Positions 33,620 to 45,559 of a stretch of 64,000 bases of DNA are shown one piece after another. The notes under the pieces are model-generated. The model was not told the origin of the DNA. It saw only the letters and a list, made by a program, of their open reading frames with translations, and searched no databases. The position numbers and the translations under genes are program-made. The stretch is from Larix kaempferi. Lineage: Eukaryota > Streptophyta > Pinopsida > Pinales > Pinaceae. The stretch spans positions 1,199,501 through 1,263,500 of the forward strand of contig BSBM01000597.1 in assembly GCA_027924585.1 (NCBI GenBank). The letters are read 5' to 3'. Position 1 is the stretch's first letter, and each line of letters begins with the position of its first letter.

Positions 33620-36600
33620 ATGCATAAACGTTCTGCCAAGTGAAAGTCCAAGTTAGCAGAGCCAGACTTTGACATCGAGTATTATTGGATACTTCACTAG
33701 AGACGATGTTTTTAGATACTCAAGCCATGACAGGGATCACCCCAGTGTTCAAATGTGGAAAACTATACAGAGCCATCAGAGATGGAAATGTCCCTGACGC
33801 TTACATCGAACAATTAATGGTCTACCAGAACCTAAATAGGTCCGACCTCCATAAGACGGCCACACACCCAAATTTATTCCCATGCTCAGAGGTTATCGGG
33901 TGGATTCTTCCCCAGGTGTCCGATGTTAGCACCAGGATCATTTCAGATGTCAAAGGAGAAGGGCTTGCATCTTTCCAACCATCCCACATAACTGCAACAT
34001 ACAAGCTTCCCTCCCCTATTGTCATTATGAACGATGACTGGATAAGTGGGGTCAATATGGATCATTTTCATTATGCTAAGAAGATGACAATCTCTGAAAA
34101 GAAGTTGAGACCAAGGTCCAGCGAAGAATACGATAGTCAAAAACTTGACGACCCCGTATAGGATCATTGTTCTGATGTTAAGCCATATTTTTGGCTTGGA
34201 AAACGGAAATATATATAAACTCAGTTGGGCACCAGTGATTTACCATATTCCCACACATGGTACAATTTTCAACTGGGATGATATCATTTATGAGAGTATG
34301 GTGTCACACATTTCTGAGAGTATGTGATAATATAATTTCTAAGAGGACTAACACAAAAAAAAGATGACTTCTTCATGTCCTCTTATCTCTTGGATTGCAT
34401 ATTAATCAAACACTCTTTCCGTGTTTTGGGATGTGTTTGGAAGCCAACCAAATCTCCCCTCCATGTAGCCTATCAGATGACATGGTCTCACAAATGCGCA
34501 AGTCACTAGAAACTGATTTGTGAAGGATTAATCATGCCACTATACTAGCTAGTCTTCAAAGAAGAACCAAATTGTATGTCCGAGAACACCTTGTCAATTA
34601 TCGAGGAATATGGAGATTATTACTTCTCCGTAGAAGGCACATATATCAGGATGTATGGGGGAAACCAACCCCCTTTTCTGTTGCCTCGGTATGCTATTGT
34701 TTTTGTTGTGCACAATGAGGTCGTAAGGAAAGTTTTTGTCAATGGGGTTGGGAATTTTTTCATGAGAAGAAGAAGGCCTCCTACCCACCACTTCCATTCA
34801 CTATCGGCGCATACAAATTCCCCAAGGAAAAAGGGTCCGAGAATTTTGTCAAATATTTAGAGGCCTTTCATTTTGGGTGAAATATTTTTAGAAGGAACGA
34901 TAGCCTAGATAAGGTCGTTGAGCATTGTGCCTCTTGCAGAATTAACTTTAAATACACAAATCACTTATTGAAGGATGAAGAAGAGTATCAGAACGCAAGA
35001 AACATGACAGAGATGAACAAGCGTTTTGGTCACAATGCCGGAGTTGGTTCTAGCTCTAAGGCTAACACTCTCAAGGAAGCAGAAAGGAAGCAAAAAGAGA
35101 AGGCAGAAAAAAGACAAAAGTATGAAGTTATAAGGCAGCAGGTAGCAAAAGCTTAGAGGAAGTTGATGGAAGAGACCAAAAGAATCCAGAAGGAAGAGGT
35201 AGAAAAAATCCAAAAGGAAGAGGCCGAAAGAATACAGAAAGAAGAGGCCGAAAGGATTCAGAGACAGGAAGCTGAGAGGTTGCAAAAGGAGGTAGAAGAA
35301 ATAAAGGAGAAAGCAGAAATAGAACTAGTGGAACAACAAAAGCAGAAAGAAGAGGAATATAAGTCCAAGGAAGCTGTGGAAAGGATAAGCCCGAATGTGA
35401 AAAATATGGACATAGACCCACCTGATATGTTCAATGTAATACTCATTGGAGGACACTTCCCATTGGCTAAGCTCGGACTCACACCATTCACCCCATCAAA
35501 GCATCATACCATGGCCAAATTGGACATTATCATGTTTGATCAAAAAATAAAGACTATCATAAAGAGAATAGAGAAGAGACTGAAAATGGGCTCCCAACTT
35601 GATGTTGTCACTGTTCAGGAGAGCACCATCATGGAGGGTACACACAAAGACCCCAAGCTCATGGAATCTATCAATGTAGTTACTGCACAAGCGAATGCAG
35701 ATAATGTTGGCAAATAGATGAACGATATTAAGCGAAATAAAGAAAAGATGCTCAAATTAAAAGATAATTTGGTGAAGGAGCGAGGAGAAGGTTTAGAATT
35801 GAAAAGGAAACATGATGCCCTTTTATTCGAGAAGGAAAGGATAATGAATCAATATCAGAATTTGGACACAGAAAAGGAGGCATTAACTGTACAGTTGATG
35901 ATTATGGAAGGGGAAAGGAGCGACTTTGAAGCTCGAATCACTCATTTAGAGTCAAGAGAGTCGGCTGTGAACCAGCAGGTCGAAGATTTAAAAGCCCATG
36001 TGGGGGAGTTGGTTAAGGAGAAAGAATATTTGGCAGAGAAGCTGGAGTTGGAAGACAAGAGAAATCCAAATATAACTTCGTTTTGTGATCAAGCCTGTAA
36101 TATTCAGGAGCATATATATCATTCTTAGGAAATTCTCACAAATGAAATATATAAGATGAAGCTAATTATGGAAAGAATGAAAGTGATATCTGCCAAGTCG
36201 TTGGAATTCAGGAAAGGGCTGTTGGAAATTGCAAGTATTGTTGAGAAACAGATCGCCTAGATGGAGACCAACTCAGAGTGCTCTGATCATCTTCCCCGGA
36301 AGACACCAGAAGACTTGAATTCGGAGATGGCCCTTCTGGAATTCTGCAGGAAAGCTTCTAGGAGGATGAATAATGAAATTGCTAAGACCATCTAAAAATG
36401 CCATGATTTTTACACTAAAATCCAACATGTCCATGAGAAGTGTCACATTCCTTTAGTGCTGAAGATAAATGAGCTTCCAACAAAGGACCAGTGCATAGCA
36501 TAGCTGCAGGATGGGCTGCGGGGAGACCTAGTGTATATCAAGAAAGTAGATTCTCTCACAGAAGAAGATATTCATCACTTCGTGGGATAGGCTTCTATAA

Positions 36601-36779
36601 ATGCAGATTTTCTGGAAGACAGTTGCAAGGATGCCTTAGAAGCGGTAGTGCATATAGAGTCACAATTGTCAATTCATGAAGTAACTTTACAAGTATTGGA
36701 GCCTATAAAATATAAGACCATAGTTGAAGAAGCTAATGCATAGGCAGAATATATTTCTAGTTTGGCTGGGCCCACCTAA
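33620..36779 (+). pseudogene. LTR-encoded ORF, second degraded copy in the 3' LTR
   Basis: Homologue of 20343-23479. Its damage is mostly different. A TGA at 33641, a 2-nt loss near 33675, a frameshift near 34145 and the local rearrangement near 34310-34345 break the N-terminal half. The junction into the coiled coil (KDEEEYQNARNMTEMNKRF, about 34970) is open where the 5' copy has a stop. The Glu/Lys coiled coil at 35163-35340 (repeats of KEEAERIQ) is also open. Stops occur at 35155, 35715, 36126 and 36257. Because the two copies are broken at different sites, the ancestral LTR very likely had one continuous frame ending at GPT-TAA (36777). Confidence 0.75.
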
Positions 36780-37029
36780 TTTTTTAAATTGTAAATATAT
36801 TTTGTATTTTCCTATGTAAGCACTAGAGGAAAATTTTTGGGGAATCCTAGGGTTAGGGTAGATGAAGGGTCACTAGAAGACAAAAATTTTGTAAGATAAA
36901 TAGGGGAAGAGAATAGAAGGGGAAGGACTTTTTCTAGCACAATAGAGCCGGACCATTTTTGTAAGAGAACTATTTTTCTGCTAATTAAGAAGGATTTGTT
37001 TCCTTGGAAAAGCATGCGAAGAGATTTTT

Positions 37030-38671
37030 TGTCACGTCCCCATTTTGAACCCCTTTGTAAATGATGTAAATATTGTAACTTAATCATGGTGAGGAGCTCA
37101 AGGCCAAGGCCCCACCATTGATTTAGCGTTTATGTATCGGCAATTAAAAATAGATACCTATGGTTCTTGTGCGAGATGGGCACAATGTATATAAGACATC
37201 ATGTAATTATGAATTTTTAATGAAAAAAAAACCCACAACCGGCTATGCAATGCAACAAAAGAGATGGGGCATGACTCTACAAGGAATAGGGAGGGAAATT
37301 ATTCAAACCTTTGAGCCAATAGTATTAATCCATGTGTCAATGGGGAAACCCATAAACCACCAACTACCCATTTTGTCTCATGTACCCAATAATTTAATTT
37401 TTCCAAGAAATGGGTTAAGGTAGTTAATGCCTTGGGAATGAAAGAGTATGGGCAAGCCATTTTCGTGCATGGGCAATCCATCAACTTGGAAAATCGTGTT
37501 TTTGCTTGTGGGGCAAGAAACCACCCACGAAATGGTGCCCAAAGCCATGGGGAATGGGAAGTCTTCGGGGGTTCACGCAGTGAGAGCTATCTGGGTCATT
37601 CTCTTCACGCTTTTCAGCAAAATCTTGCATTTTCCCATGCCTGGGAGTTCGTTTTTGCATATGCAGTAGCCTGGGAGTGAAGGGCCACGTTTTGGGGACT
37701 GTAGGGAGGTCGTTTTTGCCCTTGAATGTCCAGGGACGTTTTTCTAAAAACGAATTTGGCTTCCTGGGTCATTTCCCAACTTCCCATTTTTGTTTTGTGG
37801 GTTCCCACGTTTTTTTTTCTAAGTTAGTTGAAACCCCATCTCATGCATCCCACTGTGGAAAACGCTTTCTTCATGCCTAGCAATTGTGGTTGTTGTTAAG
37901 TGCATCATGTTTTGGACTTGAATCTGTAAGCAAGAAACTGGAATGGTAGTGGACAGAATTAGCTTGATAAACCTAGTGTAGGGAATATCCTCTCAAGAAG
38001 ATCAAGAGGGCTGGCTACTTTTCTATGCACACCCTGAGAGCACTAGAAAGGAAGGTATGGCTTGAGGGACTGTGTGGCAGTGAAGAGAATACTTCCTGGT
38101 GTTGGGTGTGTAGGCATTGTGAGTGCTAAGCTGAATAGATCTGGGAGGGGTACCCATAGCTCTGTGGTTGAGCTCACTAGCTTAGCAATTCTTCCCTTTC
38201 CCATCTCCTAGCAGCCTGATAAACCCAATTGTAGATTGGCTTGGCTCATTTTGGTGTATGTTTGGCTATGTGTGAGTCTGTTGTTCCCTGGTTCCTTGTA
38301 GAGATCATGCCCAGCTCGGGGGTGGCAGTGGTGCTGAAAGATTGAGGAGCACACTGGCCTACGGTTGGGTGGAACGTTGCAGTTGCATAGCCAGTTGCGT
38401 GGGACTGCCTTATTGAGATAAGTATTCTCTTGTGTAAATTGGCAATTATCATTTGATGAACATCTTAAATGTATGATGGATGTGAAATTCTTATTACTCC
38501 GCTGTGATTTCTGATAATTATGCATCTTCATATCTCTCTTATGTATTATGTGAATGTGTATGCATTTTTATTCTTCATTTGAATGATTGATTTTAATGTA
38601 TGGGGCTGGATGCCCGGTTCAACCGTCACGATCCTCTCCATCTAGCTTGTTGGATGGGAGGGGACGTGACA
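37030..38671 (+). mobile_element. Solo LTR (Ty3/gypsy-type ends) nested in the giant 3' LTR
   Basis: This 1642-bp insertion begins TGTCACGTCCCC and ends GGGGACGTGACA, perfect 12-bp inverted ends of the kind found on chromoviral LTRs. It is flanked by TTTTT on both sides (37025-37029 and 38672-38676). The uninterrupted target is seen in the 5' LTR near 23720 (GAGATTTTGCCTGG). No internal coding region is present, so this is a solo LTR left by LTR-LTR recombination. The target duplication fits poly(T) but is low in complexity. A truncated relative lies at 57758-58795. Confidence 0.85.
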
Positions 38672-39293
38672 TTTTTCCTGGAATGTGTGGAATGTTAATG
38701 TGAAACTACTTCTTCTTGCATTCATAACTCATACTGGTAGATCGTTCTAAATTTCTTGAATTCCTTCATGGTGATGAATGATTTTTCTTTCTGTGCAAAT
38801 GTTTATGTGCTAAATGAGTAATAAATTGCTTTATCATATTAGAGCTATCTTTGGTATTCTTTCTGCTGTAAATGTGAATATTGTGTTGGAACATCTATCT
38901 GTTAGACTTGTATGAAAATTTCCATTATATTACTCTTAATTCAAATTTTATCCCTGTATGGATAGGATAGCTAGGCTAGATTAACTTAGAATAGGAATAG
39001 ATAATTGATAAGGCAAGAGCGGTAAGACAGGAGGTAAGAACCTATGCATCGCTAGTGTGGTTTTCTCCTGTCAATTATATGCATCTAATTAGGGCACTTG
39101 CATCTCATACCTAAAATAAAGTACATAAGCAGTGAACCGGGCCGTAACCAGTAAAGAACTTAAACAACCACACCCATGGTAGCCAGACCATTAACCGGAC
39201 AGATTCCCTACACCAAACGGTGAGAGATCTAATTGGGCTTGCTTACCGAGGAGAATCCCTGCTGTTGGTGTTGCGATTTCTGGGGCATCAACA

Positions 39294-40790
39294 GGGGGAG
39301 ATGGTTAGTGGAAGGGGAGAGAGACAAATGATGTGTGAGAGAGAGAGTAGAAAATGTGAGAGTGTGAAGTATTGAAGGAAAATATGTAAAAGATGACTAA
39401 TATATACTATGAATTTTTGGATGCCCTAAAGGAAGCAAGAGAGAGAGAGAGTGTGTGCCAAATGTTAAAGAGTGTGAAGTCTTGAAGGAAAAGATGCAGA
39501 AGCTAACCAATATCTACTATGAAGTTTTGGATTCCCCAGAGAGAGAGAGAGAGAGAAAGAGAGATCATGGGTTAGTGGTTTAGAGAGAGAGAGCGAGTTA
39601 GATCATGGGTTAGTGGTTTAGAGAGAGAGAGAGAGAGTTAGATCATGGGTAGTGGTTTAGAGAGAGAGAGAGAGATTGTGAGTTATTGGTTTAGAGAGAG
39701 AGAGAGAGAGATTGTGGGTTAGGGGTTTAGAGAGAGAGAGATTGGGATTTAGAGGTTTAGAGAGAGATCATGGGAGGGATGTCGATGGTTAGTGGTGGGG
39801 AGTTTAGAGAATGAGGGGGATTGGAATTTAGGGATTTAGAGACCAAGAGAGGGTGAATGAGGGGTTGGAAGAGGGATGGGGAGGTCGTTAGTGGAAGGGG
39901 ATAGATATAGATGACATGAGAGAGAGAGAGAGACAAGCTTAGATGTGAAAGAGTGAAGTCTTGAGGGAAAATGTGAAGAAGTTGACCAATATCTAAGTTA
40001 TGAAATTTTGGATGCCCCAAAGACAAGAAGAAAGAGAGAGAGACATAAGGGTTAGAGAGAGAAGTAGAGAGTGGAAGAGATAGAAGGCTTAAAGAGAGAG
40101 GTGGAGAGTGGAAGGGAGGGAGGGAGAGAGAGAGAGAGAGAGAGGAAGAGGAGTGGGGCAGGGGAGAGAGATGTGGGTGGTAGAAAGAGAGAAAGGGGGA
40201 AGGCGATAGCGGAAGATGGAGAATGAGAAATAGGGATCAAGGGTGTGATAGATAGGTAGGGGAAGAGAGGAGGAGAGAGATAGGTGGAGAGTGTTATGGA
40301 GAGAGTGGAAGTGGTATAGATAGTTAGAGAGGGAGATAGTTAGATTTGGATAGAGGGGTAGTGGGAGAGAGAAGGTTTAGATTTTAGACGTGGAAATGGG
40401 GAAAGATGCAGAGAGAGAGAGAGAGAGAAGCAAATCTGAAAGAGTGTGAATTTATAAAGGAGAAGATGCAGAAGATTACCAATATCTAGAGAGAGAGGCA
40501 TGGGGAGGTGGTTAGTGGAAGAAGAGGAAGACAAATGACGTGAGAGAGAGAGAGAGAGTAGAAAATGTGAAAGAGTGTGAAGTCTTGAAGGAAAAGATGT
40601 AAAAGTTGACTAATATATACTACAAAGTTTTGGATGCCCCAAAGAAAGAGAGAGAGAGAGAGAGCAACAAACGTTAAAGAGTGTGAAGTATTGAAGGAAA
40701 AGATGCAGAAGTCGACCAATATACCAATATATAATATGGAGTTTTGGATGCCCTAAAGATAGGAAGAAAGAGAGATAGAGAGAGAGATAT
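39294..40790 (+). repeat. Purine (GA) satellite, block 3
   Basis: Same array as blocks 1, 2 and 4. It contains five fuller copies of the non-GA module ending TTTTGGATGCC or TTTTGGATTCC (near 39414, 39524, 40005, 40627 and 40740) and one truncated copy near 40465. It also has a cluster of tandem TTAGATCATGGGTTAGTGG units of about 45 bp at 39560-39740. The left edge continues from the giant gypsy element with GGGGGAGATGGTTAGTGG, a phrase that occurs inside other array units. Confidence 0.9.
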
Positions 40791-43700
40791 TGTCACCTAC
40801 CCAAATTCTGAAATTATTATTTTATTGGAAAAATACTTTATGTTAAATTTTAATTACAAAGTTTTGTAATTATGACCAAGTTTGGTTAAGGATGAATGTA
40901 ATTACTGAATTATTATTATTTAATAAATAAAAGTGGGAGACAAACACCCAAGGGAACTGTTAAATGAGTGTTCACTGACCCACAAGGAGGAATGGAAGCT
41001 GTTAGAGGCATGGGACAGATGACAGCAATTGCACTTCACCACTAGTTGTTGGTTATGGGACAAATACCCCTACAATTGTGGCATTATCCCCCAGGTGGAG
41101 GGAGTGAGCAGGAAGCTCATTTAATGACCAGTTAACAACTAAAAGGCCTAGGCAGCCTTCATAAGGCAAATTCCAATTGAGCAGGCAGCTCTTACACAAT
41201 ATTTCTGTAGAAATATTTCTCATGTGCATCAGGTGATCACTGAGAGATCCGAATAGGGAGGCTATGTGAGAGTGCAACTGTAAGTCTGCAAATTATTATG
41301 AGAAGGAGAACCAGAGGTGTTGGTGCAGGTCCCTTTTGATTGTTAATTCTTTAAGACTAGATAACTATTTCTACTACAAATGGAGAGCCTAAGCTTCTAA
41401 GTTTCTTCCTCTTGGTGGTTCAGTGAACAAGCTCGGGGGTCCTAAGGCAAGTACTTCGCTTTCTTCATGAATTGGTTGGGTGAAATAGGCTCCTTGGGAT
41501 GTTTGTTTCCCTACAGATTAACCAGTTTTTTATGTTTCCTATTTTGTTTACAGTTTAATAATTCTGTTTAGTGAAATCATCAAACTCTGTTTTGTAAATG
41601 TAATTATTTCTAATCTTTTTTTAAGTCTGAATGATAAAGCTTTGTTAAAAATCTGATTAGATAATCATATTTATATTTTTCCACATGTTTTTATTTGCAT
41701 TGTACTCTAGTATAGAGAAGCAAATTAAATGATAGATGAAAGATAGGCAGATTGCCATTGATTAGACAAATAATTATTGTAAGTTCTATGATTATAATTC
41801 TGTCCTATATCTAAACATAGTAAAAGTTTACTGTATAGTATCAACAGTGTTATAGAATTCTTTTGTTATTTCATAAAACATAAATATAGTCTAACTTTTG
41901 CACAGTCATATATTTTTCTCTTATCTCTAATCATTTAAAATAGCAAGCAAATACGATCAAATTAAACATTTTATGATTTTCAAGTAATAGCATTTTCAAG
42001 ATTTAACAGCTGCAGAAACTAGTCACTGTATAGATTTCTTGGCATTATACATACTTTACTTCTGCACAGATTTGTAGTTTTCATTTCAACTTTTATCTCG
42101 GATAGAAATATTATACATTTCCATACTATACATTTAATGATTTTCTAGCATTTCAAATTTCACGAAATATAGTAGCTGCAAATTTATTTCCATACAATTT
42201 TTGTTATGAGCAATCACTCTTCCCTTTTCTCATATTTGTCATAGATTGTTTTCAATACAACTGTATTTTCAATAATTAGTTTTGTATCAATCTAATACAA
42301 ATATTCATATCTTATTTTACATTACTTATATTTTTGTTTCCAATCTTGAATATCTCAAAATAGTATCAAACCCTATTTTATTTTCAAAACCTAGAATTAA
42401 ATACATAGTCCTTCATTGTTCTGCTCAAGCCTTTCATGGCGAATCTTAAACATTTCTTTCTCAAACCCTAGATAGATCCCTTATACAATGAGATTCGTTT
42501 CTAAGTTCATCTCAAAACCCTACTTATCGACTCTCGACTTTTATTTCAAAAACTTTTCAACTATAGTAATTGTTTCTGTAGAATTCACATTATCGAAACA
42601 CAAACTTCAATTTCAGAATGAAGTCGTGGCTAGGGTTCTAATAACCCTGTCGAAGACACATTTTCAACATAGAACGAAACATTGCCAAAATAGAACACAT
42701 CTCTACTAGTTACAAGCTTGAATCAGAAACTCCCAATCTTCAAACTTAGGTTACAAACGCATAAGTATCAAACTACTGTATTATAGTAAATCATAGTGTC
42801 GAATACACAAATCAACACAGCGTTTGCAATAACCAAAACCATGTTTTATTTCCAAGTCATATGACTTTTAAATCAAAATGAAGTTTACTCGTTGTATCAT
42901 GGCGAAGTGCCATTACACAAAATAAACAGTTTACAACGCAGGCTTGAAGCCTCGGCAACACGAAAACTTAATCTAAAACATTATCACTCCCTACAGCTTA
43001 ACCTAACTCAGAAGCAAGTAAAACAAGAACACAACTCCATTAAAGATTGCTAATTATCATAGTGAAAACATGACAAGAGAGTCTTTTATTTATCCATTTT
43101 AAGTCTTCCAAAAATGCATTGGGTCCTTGCCCTCAAACAACCAAAAGTGTTTAGACCAACTCGAAGTTGATTACAGTGCTACAGAAAAACCTACTGAGCC
43201 AAGCATTAATTGAACGGAGGATAAACCTCTCACATTTCAACATCAACCAAATCAAACTAAAAACTTCGCAGTCGGCCATCACTGAAATGTTTCCAACTCT
43301 CGGCTTACAGCAAAACACCAACCTAGGCACCTACGAGGTTTCTTGTGAACCACCGGAGCTTACCAGGAAAACCGTAGTATTTCCAATTTATTTTTCTTCA
43401 ACCATCAACCTCTTTTCGAATGGGTACTTTCCAAACATGCATTGCAGGGTCAAAACAAGAATTTGCAACAATCGAATCAATTACTATAACATTTGTACAT
43501 TTTTCAATTATTACCTTTGATTTTGGCATGTCAAAGAATCGATCCATTACACTATCAAAACGACGAAGCAAGTTGGTATTCTACAACAACCCTAAAGCTA
43601 TCACAGTAGATCATTATCAACCGTAGGATATTTGAACCCTGTCCGAAACACTTTTGCTTCACTGGAAAAAGGAAACCCTATCACTATTTGGATATCGTAG

Positions 43701-45441
43701 CTCAAATGCAGAAGGTTCAATGCCTATGACTATTTAGAAAACTACCTCTCACAGGTTACAGGATCGAAACCCCTGAGAATTACTCTCACTAAACCCTACT
43801 TTTTGGGCAGCCTATCGGCCATACCCTAGCATAACAATGAAGACCGGAGAGTTTTCAAAACGTTACATACAACAAGGTTTAGGGTTGTAAAATCAATTAT
43901 CGAGATTTGATGAGATCAACAAGCATGGAGGTGCCAACAATGCTACGTTGAAAGCCGAGCAGCATTGCATTGATATCCCATTAATTACTTCAACCACAAC
44001 AATGCCAACAATGCCTGTGAAGAGTACATTACCATGAAAATCTTGGAGGAGAAGCGTCATGGCAACCATGCCAGCTAGAATTCCTAGCTGCATCATCATC
44101 CAAAGTTCACGTGGATGGATTATGTGGATTGACAGCCATGCATTCCACTAGGGAGTTGGGTTAGAACATTTAATACCGATCGGGACACTGACAACCTGCC
44201 AACAGTACATTTATTATCCGTTAACTCATAACTCCTTTACGAGTTTATTTTAATACATTAACATACGTTGTCAATACTTAGGACAAGAGATAGGTCATAT
44301 AGTATAGTTCCATTGTTTCTATAGTCTCATTTTATTGTAAGGATGGAGACACCACATAATCGATTTCAAGTTATTGCTCAAGTATAAAAATAAATAGAAT
44401 GACATCATATTCCATGGTTTGCATATTATAATCATAGTATTGCATATTTTAAACATATCATTGCAAATTGACAATCATATCATTGAAATTTATGTACATA
44501 AGTTCATATAGTTCAAAGTTAGGCATCGTAATATTTGAACTACATGTCGTTATATTATATGAATGCATAGTATCTATAGAATAGAACTAAACATAAAAGT
44601 ATATGGTTAAACATGATGCCAAGGGCATTTTTTTTTAAGTGATGACATTATACATTATAATGCAGAGTTCATAACACTAGTCACTAGGCTATTGATATAC
44701 ATTATCAGATTGTTGATAATCAAATAATGAATTCAAGAATTAGAATAATCCAAGTTATGTGGATGCTTAGCTTAATGATAAATTCAAATATGTTCACGAT
44801 AAAGACCGGAGTCTTACGATATTATTAAATAGCATTATAAGAATCAACTAACGACGTGTTTTCATAGAACTGAAGAGTTTTGAAAGCCAGCTTCCAAACT
44901 AGATTTAGAACCAAGTATCCATACCTCTAGTCACTGGTGTCGCGGGGAAGTACTTAGCATTTTACATTGACGATGAATTGAAAAACACAAGTACTCTAAA
45001 TACTATGTTGTCTTGTAGATATCTTACCTGCGGTCTGCACATAGAAACATTTTCAAATGCCTTAGCGTTTGCAGCTAAGTAAGCTCCAGGGTACCTCATA
45101 GGACCCCTTTATTAACAAACAAACAAACTGTGAGCAATCCATCAAGAATATTAAAGCAGTACATACTATATCAACATGTAATATTAACCAAGAACTTAAA
45201 CAAATTTGTAAACTGTACTTGTTTGTGTAAGCGTAAAAAGATCTTTCGTTAAAGAGGATTAACATCTGTTTATACCTTCAGTAGAAATTACAACTATATT
45301 ATCTGAGGATGATGATGTGTCATCGTCATTAATTTATCTTAGTTATGATTTCGATTTAGTTTATATGTTCTGCATTAAATAATTATGATATCTATTGCTA
45401 TTATATAAAAAAAAATATTTTGGTATTTTCGGGATGTTAGA
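40791..45441 (+). repeat. Chromovirus 5' LTR, 4651 bp
   Basis: AT-rich and long, with no recognisable protein domain. Short plus-strand frames at 42488 (73 aa) and 43167 (117 aa) and a minus-strand hydrophobic frame at 43893-44099 recur in the other LTR simply because the LTRs are copies. The last base pairs read TTAGA where the 3' LTR has TTACA. Confidence 0.95.
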
Positions 45442-45443
45442 TG

Positions 45444-45455
45444 TGGTATCAGAGC
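45444..45455 (+). other. Chromovirus primer binding site (initiator-Met tRNA type)
   Basis: TGGTATCAGAGC, an exact match to the common plant PBS for tRNA-iMet, begins 2 nt after the 5' LTR. Confidence 0.92.
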
Positions 45456-45559
45456 TCATGTTCCAAGAACACACAATAGAAAAAAAAATTACAGTAGAAA
45501 ATCTTACTAATTAAAATTTAAACTATTGTGTTATACATAAATTATTTTAAGTTACAGGT

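Larger units (their letters stand above)
18176..39293 (+). mobile_element. Giant Ty3/gypsy (Tat-like) LTR retrotransposon with ORF-bearing LTRs of about 6.2 kb
   Basis: Two long direct repeats (18176-24345 and 31450-39293), each beginning TGTTGCTGC and ending GGGGCATCAACA, enclose 7.1 kb with gag, protease, a first RNase H, RT, a second RNase H and integrase. RT before integrase makes it Ty3/gypsy. The RT motif DFRNLNRAS and the extra RNase H suggest the Tat/Ogre side of the non-chromoviral clade. The flanking 5-mers (AACGT and GGGGG) do not match, so there is no target duplication. The 3' LTR contains a nested solo LTR. The LTRs differ at many sites (11 of 70 in the most divergent stretch I counted by hand), so the insertion is old. 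Confidence 0.92.
31450..39293 (+). repeat. Giant gypsy 3' LTR, 7844 bp including a nested solo LTR
   Basis: It has the same ends and internal order as the 5' LTR. Removing the solo LTR and one target copy leaves about 6197 bp, against 6170 bp for the 5' copy. Many substitutions and small indels separate the two. One local rearrangement lies around 34310-34345, where the ORF sequence of the 5' copy is replaced by AGTATGTGATAATAT-type sequence. Confidence 0.92.

Noticed and set aside
42488-43520. Small plus-strand frames in the chromovirus LTRs (73 and 117 aa, repeated near 51401 and 52199)
   Set aside because: Repetition only reflects LTR identity; composition is ordinary AT-rich and the second copy of the larger frame is shortened.
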